Shown: positions 24,478-30,713 of the stretch, in pieces
Layout of the letters: each line of letters opens with the position of its first letter
Numbering within the stretch: the first letter of the stretch is position 1
NCBI GenBank assembly: GCA_035606335.1
Contig: DATNFP010000090.1
Span: 1-30,713, forward strand
From: DATNFP01 sp035606335
GTDB taxonomy: Bacteria > Bacteroidota > Bacteroidia > Chitinophagales > Chitinophagaceae
DNA length: 30,713 bases
Reading direction: 5' to 3'
Notes under the pieces: model-generated
Databases searched by the model: none
Told to the model about the DNA's origin: nothing
The model's input: only the letters and a program-made list of their open reading frames with translations
Program-made: the position numbers and the translations under genes

Positions 24478-27258
24478 TTATTTAGCAGCAGGTGCCGGAG
24501 CGCCACCGGTTTTAGAAAAATTCCATATGAGGCTCACCATTCCATATCGGCTGATGGTATTGTATGTATTTTCAGTAATGTAATTATTCTGTGCAAAGCG
24601 TGTAAAGCCAATATTCTGATTCAGTATATCATTTACGAATACCTTCAATTCCAATTGCTTGCTTTTTAAGAATTTCTTGCTTACATACGCTTTCCAGAGC
24701 AAAACATCGTTATTCTGATCGAATACTACTGTGCGTTGGCGTATAAACCAGTTAAGCGTAGTTCCTATTTCGAAATGTAATGGTAATTGAACAGAGCCAC
24801 TAAGCTCTTCATTACTTGTCCAGTAGCTGGTTGCGTAGGTGCTGATGGTAGCATGATTATCATTGTATGTCACGCCTGTTCGTAACGATAACTGGTATTT
24901 ATCCTGTTTATATTTATCGAAATTGATACCGAATGTATAAAGATTATTATTGCTGACATTTTTTGCACCATTCACATAATCGTTAATGTGATCGACCTGG
25001 CTATTAAGGTTTGAGCTTATGCTCATATCCCATTTACTTATCTTAAATCCATAATCGAGATACGCCCCTCCATTATAGTTTCCATTTACATTTATGTATT
25101 GATAAGTTCGTCTCCCCAACTCATCTGTATTAGTTGCCTGGCCGATAGCATTATTAACTGCGGAAAAATTGGCACTAGCCCATATCCACTGCCCTGTCAA
25201 AGGTTTAAAGTTATGGAACTGTGCATTAATGTTATTATGAAACTCCTCTTTCAGATTAGGATTACCTATCGCAATATTCAGGGGGTCGGTATTTTGTTGT
25301 AAGGGTTGTATTTGCTGAATAGTAGGTTGATTTGTGTAACCAAAATAATTAATAGACAAGTTACTTTGTTTATTCACTTTATATTGGAAAGCAGCCTTTG
25401 GAAAAAGGTTAAAATAATTATAACGATATGATGTGTCTCTATATAAATCTCCCTGGTTGTATGTTGTGTTTGATACATCGGAGCCAAAGGAGAAATTTAT
25501 CTTCTTATATACGAAACGAAGGTTAGCTCCTCCTTTGTTAGTTGTTATCTTATATGAATAATCGCTGCTGTACAAGCTATCCAGATAACTATAACTATCT
25601 GATCCGACAGGCTTATCGTATGAGCTATTTAAAGAAGAGCTATTATTTAGATTCAATCCATAATTTAATTCCAGGTAAGCCACCTTCGAAACGGGTTCTG
25701 TATAAGTGATCTTAGAGGCGAATGCTAATGTGTTTGTATTAGCTATCTTACGTTGGTCAACACTATAATTTGTATCTGCGAAAGTATTTGTAGAATTTAA
25801 GAAGCCATCGTTTTTTGAGTCTTTATAATTCTCTTTAAAATCAACAGAAAGCGATCTCCCTTTTTTCGCAAATTTTTTACGATATATAAGATCGGTGTTA
25901 AGGTAATTACTTTTTATATCATTAGTGATCTTACGATTACTGCTATTGATCACGTCATTGTTGGCGCTAAGTGATTCGGTATTATATAAGGTAGAAGTTT
26001 GTACGTCTTTATATCCGGCATCGGAGGTAATTTTAATAGAAGATGTACTATCTATCTTATGCTCATACATCGCGCTTATGGAATGCCTATCCGTCGTGCT
26101 GAACTGATTTGTATGTTCTTTGGTAAAATATTGCGAATCGGGCAGTATATATTGTGTAATTGTATTGCCTTCCATTTCCACATTTTGTCTTGCATAGCGG
26201 TAGTTGCCTGTTATATGGTCTTTGTCTGCATCCCATTTGTCTGCATAATGCACTCCTCCTGTCCATACAGTTGGTATTCCCTGGCCATTGTAGGAACCAT
26301 TCCAGTCTGTAGAATTATCCTCATTCCCACTATTATAAGTATACACCATGCCGTCGTCAGTTATTTCAGTGTTGTCATCACTGCCGGTGAATTTATCCCT
26401 GTCGGCCCAGCCAAGCCCGACCTGTCCTGTATTTGACATAATGCCGAATACTGACAATTGTCTTTTACCTTTAAATGAATTGGCCATCGCCTGGTCCTGG
26501 AAATAGCCATCGGTTCCACCACCTGCATCTACCTTGCCGAAATAACCTTTTTTTACATTATCCTTTAATTGCAGGTTGATAGTCTTTGTCTTTTGTCCAT
26601 CATCTATCCCTGTAAATTCTGCCTGGTCGCTTTTTTTATCAAACACTTGCACCTTATCTACCACCTTTGCCTGGAAACTTTTTGTTACCACCGCGGGATC
26701 ATCTGAAAAGAATTCCTCGCCATCCACCAATATTTTTTTCACCTCTTCGCCCTGGGCAGTGACCTTTCCATCTTTATCTACTTCTAAACCGGGTAATCTT
26801 TTGAGCAAATCCTCAACGGTTGCATTATCTTTTACCTTAAAGCTATCAGCAATATATTCGGTAGTATCTCCTTTTATTTTTATTGCTGCTACCTGTTGGG
26901 TTAATACAAATTCCTTCAGCAAATGGCTGCGGGATATCAATGGTATCACTCCAAGATCAACTACGCGCTTATCTTTCAGATTAATTATATCAAAGTAATC
27001 AGCAAAACCGGGAAAACGTACAAGCATAATATATTTTCCTGCACTATCGGTATGCAGTTCAAAATGTCCATCATCCCGGTTGCGGGTAAATGTTTCCATT
27101 ATAGAATCTGATGATCTTATAAGCGTAATAGATGCGTGGGGAAGGGCGGATTGAGTAAGGGTGTCAAATACCGAACCTTTTATAGTAAATCGCTGGGCGC
27201 TGCATACGTCCGAAAAAAACAGAAAGAACAACAGGGTGCTAATTGATAGGTACTTCAT
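24478..27258 (-). CDS. Outer-membrane beta-barrel protein with carboxypeptidase-like domain (TonB-receptor-like)
   Basis: 926 residues. The signal peptide spans 1-21 (ends VCSAQ). Residues about 23-105 form a carboxypeptidase-regulatory-like beta-sandwich (KGSVFDTLTQSALPHASITL). Residues about 110-230 resemble a TonB-dependent receptor plug (VEDLLKRLPGLEV and KKILVDGEEFF). The rest is a beta-barrel rich in aromatic and Asn/Ser/Thr repeats, of the OMP_b-brl_3 type. The C-terminus ends in a proline/alanine tail (GGAPAPAAK) rather than the terminal Phe of classic receptors. I see no TonB box or SusD partner, so calling it a nutrient transporter goes beyond the data. It leads the operon with the GLPGLI gene. 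The substrate is unknown. Confidence 0.9.
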   Translation of the reverse strand: MKYLSISTLLFFLFFSDVCSAQRFTIKGSVFDTLTQSALPHASITLIRSSDSIMETFTRNRDDGHFELHTDSAGKYIMLVRFPGFADYFDIINLKDKRVVDLGVIPLISRSHLLKEFVLTQQVAAIKIKGDTTEYIADSFKVKDNATVEDLLKRLPGLEVDKDGKVTAQGEEVKKILVDGEEFFSDDPAVVTKSFQAKVVDKVQVFDKKSDQAEFTGIDDGQKTKTINLQLKDNVKKGYFGKVDAGGGTDGYFQDQAMANSFKGKRQLSVFGIMSNTGQVGLGWADRDKFTGSDDNTEITDDGMVYTYNSGNEDNSTDWNGSYNGQGIPTVWTGGVHYADKWDADKDHITGNYRYARQNVEMEGNTITQYILPDSQYFTKEHTNQFSTTDRHSISAMYEHKIDSTSSIKITSDAGYKDVQTSTLYNTESLSANNDVINSSNRKITNDIKSNYLNTDLIYRKKFAKKGRSLSVDFKENYKDSKNDGFLNSTNTFADTNYSVDQRKIANTNTLAFASKITYTEPVSKVAYLELNYGLNLNNSSSLNSSYDKPVGSDSYSYLDSLYSSDYSYKITTNKGGANLRFVYKKINFSFGSDVSNTTYNQGDLYRDTSYRYNYFNLFPKAAFQYKVNKQSNLSINYFGYTNQPTIQQIQPLQQNTDPLNIAIGNPNLKEEFHNNINAQFHNFKPLTGQWIWASANFSAVNNAIGQATNTDELGRRTYQYINVNGNYNGGAYLDYGFKISKWDMSISSNLNSQVDHINDYVNGAKNVSNNNLYTFGINFDKYKQDKYQLSLRTGVTYNDNHATISTYATSYWTSNEELSGSVQLPLHFEIGTTLNWFIRQRTVVFDQNNDVLLWKAYVSKKFLKSKQLELKVFVNDILNQNIGFTRFAQNNYITENTYNTISRYGMVSLIWNFSKTGGAPAPAAK

Positions 27259-27397
27259 AAGGGGTGCAATGGGATTTTAAATAACGTAATAAATAACTGC
27301 TTATTACTTATCGGGAGGAAAATTAGAAAAATAATGTTCCGTGCAAAAGGTGAGACAGGTTAAAAAAAGTTAAATAACCTTTAAATCCTATGAAATG

Positions 27398-30300
27398 CTA
27401 TTTTATATTTCCTATTTGCTGTTTATAAACTTCAGGTCTGTCGTGATTCACCGGGAATCCGAGAGCCTCATAAATATAATCCTGTGTTACAGTACGCACA
27501 GAGAGATGATTGATCTTATTATTATCCGCTGAAGGGCAAACACGGTTAGACAAGAAAACAAATACAATACCTGTTGCAGGATCAGCCCATACACATGTAC
27601 CTGTGAAGCCCTGGTGACCAAATGCATAACCCGTACAACGGTCTCCTGCGGGCCCTCCATCATCTGGATCAGCTGTAGGTTTATCGAAGCCTAATCCGCG
27701 ACGGCTTAAACGACTATTGTAAGCAGTAAAATAGTCTATCGTGGTATTTTTAAAATACTGTTTTCCTTTATAAGTGCCCTTGTTCATAAGCATTTCAAAA
27801 ATAGCAGCGACGTCATCGCCGGTAGCAAATATACCCGCATGACCGGCCACGCCACCAAACATAGCAGCACCCGGATCATGGACATAACCATGGATCTGCT
27901 GATGACGGAAGAATATATCATCTTCTGTAGGAGCAATAACTGAATCAGGAAATTTATTCAAGGGCAGGTAAGTAATATTTTTTAATCCCATCGGCTTATA
28001 AAATTGCTCATCCACATATTTATCAAGTCGTTCGCCTGTGATACGCTCTACGATCTCGGCGAGGAAATAATAATCAAGATCGCTATATACATAACGGCCT
28101 TTGTTCTCTAATGGGCTCGCTAATATTTCTTTCCATATCGTATCTACATAATCATTGCGCAGATATAGATTTTTAGCCACCTGTACACTATAATTACCTG
28201 TGGAAGACTGCCGGTATAGATCGCTGCGCAAGTTACCCTTATTATCAACTGTTTCTTTGTAAAAAGGTATCCATGCCTTCAGCCCAGCCTGGTGTAATAA
28301 TACATCCCTGATCTTCAAAGAACGTTTATCAGTTTTCTTTGTCCATGGGAGATAATGACCTATTGTTTGATCAAGGTCTAATTTTCCTGTCTCATAAAGA
28401 TGCATTACTGCAAGAGTAGTAGCAAGTACTTTAGTTACCGATGCTACATCGTACAATGTATTTGAATCGACCGCCTTCTTTTTATAATAGTCGAAATAAC
28501 CAAATGATTTATCATAAAATACATTACCATCCTTTGCCGCTACTACGCGACAACCAGGGAAAGCGCCATCAACAATGCAACGCTGCAAAAACAGATCGAG
28601 CTTAAATAAAGCTTCCATATCTACCACTCCGGCTTGCACCGGGCTGATTACTTTTTTCAGTTCCCCTAATGACGGCGGTGCTACCTGCGGTTTGTTTACA
28701 ACCAATGCAGGCAAAGTAACACAAGTAGGGGTCACCGGCAGTTTTCCTTTTGGTTTTAATTGCTTCATCAGCATTCTCGACACTATATTCTCATTGATCG
28801 TATCATCTTCATAAGCTACCATTACCGACTTCGCATTGCAAAAGTATTGCATGATGTAAGCGTTCCCCATCAGCGCAATGATCACATTCTTCCTTGTTTG
28901 TACCTGCCCTAAAAATGACAACTGCTGTGAATCAAGTCCATAATTCCTTGTGGGATAAATGCTGGTATTATGTATAGCAATCACTGCTGCATCATAAGAT
29001 GGTATGGTATCTAAAAGACGTATTGCTTTTTCCACAGATGAGCCTTTAGGTAGCCAATCGGCATGTACCAGCCCAAGTGTATTCCGCAGATCCTCAAACA
29101 ATGGAGTAGTTTCACTCGCATTAACCCCTATATATTCAATGCGCATGTTGCGGGTCAGCTTATTGATCACGCCATTGTCATCCCTTACCAAGGTAATTGC
29201 GCCCTTCGCCAACTGTATATTGTAAGTGGAAGTATATTGATTTAGATCGTTAGTGATATTCGTAGTATCAACGGGGTGCCAGTGAGCTAAACCGGCATCA
29301 TACTTTGCAGCTAATATTTTCTTTACTCTTTGCTCCAGATCAGCTTGTGAAACAATACCACTATCTACTATACTTTTTATTTTGGATATAGCTAAAGGCA
29401 CATCCTGCGAAAAAAGCAGCACATCATTGCCGGCAATAAATGCGCGCATATCAGCCTCACCGGCAGGAAAATATTTTGTTACTCCCTTCATATCGAGCGC
29501 ATCAGTAAATATCAATCCTGTAAATCCAAGCTTATCTTTTAAAAGACCGGTAACAGTATTTTTGGAAAGAGTGGTGGGTACATGCGGCTCACTTTCCAGC
29601 GCAGGAATATCCAGATGGGCGACCATAACACTTTTTATACCGGCATGTATCATTCTCTTGAAAGGGTATAATTCTAAAGTATCCAATTGCGCCATTGATT
29701 TATCTATCTCAGGAAGGTCTTTATGTGAGTCTACATTTGTATCTCCATGCCCGGGGAAATGTTTGGCACATGCCATGACACCATTATTCTGGAGGCCATG
29801 CATATAGGCTATACCCATTTGCGCCACACGTGTCTTGTCTTCGCCAAATGAGCGCATATTTATAACGGGGTTGAGAGGATTGTTATTTACGTCTACAACA
29901 GGAGCAAAATCGATATTGACAGCCAATCGCTTGCATTGATAGGCTACTACCATACCCAGTTTATACGCGAAAGATGTATCCCTTGTCGCTCCAAGCGCCA
30001 TTTGCTTGGGCAGATCTTTTACACTATCCAGGCGCATACCCAATCCCCATTCAGCATCCATTGCGATCAACAAAGGCACTTGAGCTATGCTTTGGTACTT
30101 ATTGGTCTGCATTGCCTGCCTTACAGGGCCACCTTGCATAAATATAAGCCCGCCGATCTGGTGAGCGTTGATCAAATTAGTTATTGCCTCTTCATTGTAA
30201 TTTCTGCCACCTGAATAAGCAGCCACCATAAATAACTGCCCAATACGCTCATCCTCATTCAACGCATTGTACACACTATCCACCCAATGACTTTTAGCTG

Positions 30301-30409
30301 GTGTGTTCTGATTATTATTCCGTACTCTGTCCTGGGCTATGGCAAAGGAGAACCGGAAAAGCATGAGAAATATTACTGGTAGTATAATACTGTATTTGCG
30401 AACAGCCAT
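27398..30409 (-). CDS. GH3 beta-N-acetylglucosaminidase fused to class C beta-lactamase-like serine hydrolase
   Basis: A 1003-residue two-enzyme fusion with a signal peptide (about 1-25, FAIAQ). The N-terminal GH3 domain (about 40-370) has KHFPGHGDTNVDSH (216-229), whose D227 and H229 form the acid/base dyad of NagZ-type enzymes, and FTDALDM (301-307), with D303 as the likely nucleophile. A GH3 C-terminal-like segment (about 390-565) follows. The serine hydrolase domain (about 590-985) has S-x-x-K as SVTK (657-660), YSD (775-777) in place of Y-x-N, and GHQGFTGT (931-938) as the third motif. All catalytic motifs look intact in both halves. The family fusion is known in Bacteroidota and is thought to act on peptidoglycan or amino-sugar glycans in the periplasm or at the surface. 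A specific substrate is not shown here. Confidence 0.92.
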   Translation of the reverse strand: MAVRKYSIILPVIFLMLFRFSFAIAQDRVRNNNQNTPAKSHWVDSVYNALNEDERIGQLFMVAAYSGGRNYNEEAITNLINAHQIGGLIFMQGGPVRQAMQTNKYQSIAQVPLLIAMDAEWGLGMRLDSVKDLPKQMALGATRDTSFAYKLGMVVAYQCKRLAVNIDFAPVVDVNNNPLNPVINMRSFGEDKTRVAQMGIAYMHGLQNNGVMACAKHFPGHGDTNVDSHKDLPEIDKSMAQLDTLELYPFKRMIHAGIKSVMVAHLDIPALESEPHVPTTLSKNTVTGLLKDKLGFTGLIFTDALDMKGVTKYFPAGEADMRAFIAGNDVLLFSQDVPLAISKIKSIVDSGIVSQADLEQRVKKILAAKYDAGLAHWHPVDTTNITNDLNQYTSTYNIQLAKGAITLVRDDNGVINKLTRNMRIEYIGVNASETTPLFEDLRNTLGLVHADWLPKGSSVEKAIRLLDTIPSYDAAVIAIHNTSIYPTRNYGLDSQQLSFLGQVQTRKNVIIALMGNAYIMQYFCNAKSVMVAYEDDTINENIVSRMLMKQLKPKGKLPVTPTCVTLPALVVNKPQVAPPSLGELKKVISPVQAGVVDMEALFKLDLFLQRCIVDGAFPGCRVVAAKDGNVFYDKSFGYFDYYKKKAVDSNTLYDVASVTKVLATTLAVMHLYETGKLDLDQTIGHYLPWTKKTDKRSLKIRDVLLHQAGLKAWIPFYKETVDNKGNLRSDLYRQSSTGNYSVQVAKNLYLRNDYVDTIWKEILASPLENKGRYVYSDLDYYFLAEIVERITGERLDKYVDEQFYKPMGLKNITYLPLNKFPDSVIAPTEDDIFFRHQQIHGYVHDPGAAMFGGVAGHAGIFATGDDVAAIFEMLMNKGTYKGKQYFKNTTIDYFTAYNSRLSRRGLGFDKPTADPDDGGPAGDRCTGYAFGHQGFTGTCVWADPATGIVFVFLSNRVCPSADNNKINHLSVRTVTQDYIYEALGFPVNHDRPEVYKQQIGNIK

Positions 30410-30413
30410 AAAA

Positions 30414-30421
30414 CAAAAATA
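30414..30421 (-). promoter_or_regulatory. Possible -7 promoter element of the GH3 fusion gene
   Basis: The minus strand reads TATTTTTG (TAnnTTTG), only 4 bp before the start codon. If used, transcription would begin at or very near the ATG, giving an almost leaderless mRNA. If instead the start is a few codons in (no other Met is close), the gene start would need revision. Support is weak. Confidence 0.3.
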
Positions 30422-30570
30422 ACAGGAATGAGTGAAAGCTGTAAAAAGAATTGGTGTTTATAACATTGTGGATTTACAAATAAAATGTTTTGTTGATACA
30501 ATATTTCATTTATCGCCATCAAAATGAAAGCTTGCTGCTAATACCCCGTCAAAGTACTTTCGTTAAATCG

Positions 30571-30579
30571 TACCTTTGC
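30571..30579 (+). promoter_or_regulatory. Bacteroidota-type promoter -7 element of mutL
   Basis: TACCTTTGC is identical to the element before the cystathionine gamma-synthase gene. It predicts a start of transcription near 30583 and a leader of about 12 nt. A 12-bp perfect palindrome TTTGCATGCAAA (30575-30586) overlaps the element and the predicted start site. Confidence 0.6.
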
Positions 30580-30594
30580 ATGCAAATACTCTGA

Positions 30595-30713
30595 GTGCCA
30601 GACGTAATTCAATTATTATCAGACCATATAGCCAACCAGATCGCTGCGGGTGAGGTGATCCAGCGCCCATCGTCTGCGGTGAAGGAACTTCTTGAAAATG
30701 CTATAGACGCAGG
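30595..30713 (+). CDS. mutL: DNA mismatch repair protein MutL, N-terminal fragment
   Basis: Only the first 39 codons are in the window; the gene runs off the right edge. The protein starts MPDVIQLLSDHIANQIAAG and continues with EVIQRPSSAVKELLENAIDA. This is the GHKL ATPase motif I of MutL, with E36 and N37 at the catalytic and Mg-binding positions of LLENAIDA. The start is GTG at 30595, because an in-frame TGA lies directly before it (30592-30594) and no ATG occurs in frame nearby. MutL couples mismatch recognition by MutS to strand incision. It is divergent from the GH3 fusion gene, 185 bp away. Confidence 0.95.
   Translation, partial: MPDVIQLLSDHIANQIAAGEVIQRPSSAVKELLENAIDA

Noticed and set aside
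26576..26998. Open frame of 140 codons antisense to the barrel gene
   Set aside because: It lies wholly inside the well-supported barrel gene with no start context or recognisable domain.

Overview
The window comes from a Bacteroidota chromosome, most likely Chitinophagaceae or a close relative (the lineage is inferred; no marker here fixes the genus). The evidence is four large secreted proteins with GEVED modules, three of which end inside the window in type IX secretion (T9SS) type A sorting domains, an OMP beta-barrel/GLPGLI pair, a GH3-serine hydrolase fusion, lack of Shine-Dalgarno-like leaders, and TAnnTTTG promoter elements (perfect TACCTTTGC before the cystathionine gamma-synthase gene and mutL). 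The DNA is AT-rich, and genes are close-packed with no gap above about 275 bp.

Layout. (1) 1-16446: a minus-strand tandem array of four giant modular surface or secreted proteins. The leftmost is cut by the window edge (1224 residues seen), followed by proteins of 1453, 1445 and 1098 residues. The first three share one order: signal peptide, GEVED, Ig-like, jelly-roll/MAM-like, Ig-like, MAM-like, Ig-like, GEVED, Ig-like, GEVED, sorting domain. The fourth has a different N-terminal module and fewer repeats. Two of them have clear intrinsic terminators. (2) 16659-17458: gcvH and a VanZ-like membrane protein, plus strand, behind a promoter region that contains an unexplained plus-strand terminator hairpin. 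(3) 17508-21308: a heptose/glycan cluster. hddA and hddC (GDP-D-glycero-D-manno-heptose synthesis) run on the plus strand and converge with a GT9 heptosyltransferase-like gene and a GT4 glycosyltransferase on the minus strand. (4) 21394-23673: divergent ruvB and a cystathionine gamma-synthase-type PLP enzyme gene. (5) 23717-27258: a GLPGLI-family secreted protein behind a TonB-receptor-like outer-membrane barrel in one operon. (6) 27398-30409: GH3 beta-N-acetylglucosaminidase fused to a class C beta-lactamase-like serine hydrolase. (7) 30595-end: the first 39 codons of mutL, with a GTG start.

How the parts may relate. The array proteins should cross the inner membrane by Sec and the outer membrane by T9SS, with their C-terminal domains cleaved and, in many family members, replaced by an anionic-LPS glycan anchor. 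The neighbouring heptose-nucleotide and glycosyltransferase genes make a surface glycan; a link between that glycan and the array proteins is only a neighbourhood-based guess. The most unusual part of the window is the array itself: the same surface loops are tyrosine-rich in the first two copies and phenylalanine/acid-rich in the third, EF-hand-like acidic loops recur in nearly every GEVED module, and the 3' part of the first copy has a clearly higher GC content than its paralogues. I saw no tRNA, rRNA, CRISPR array, transposase or phage gene.
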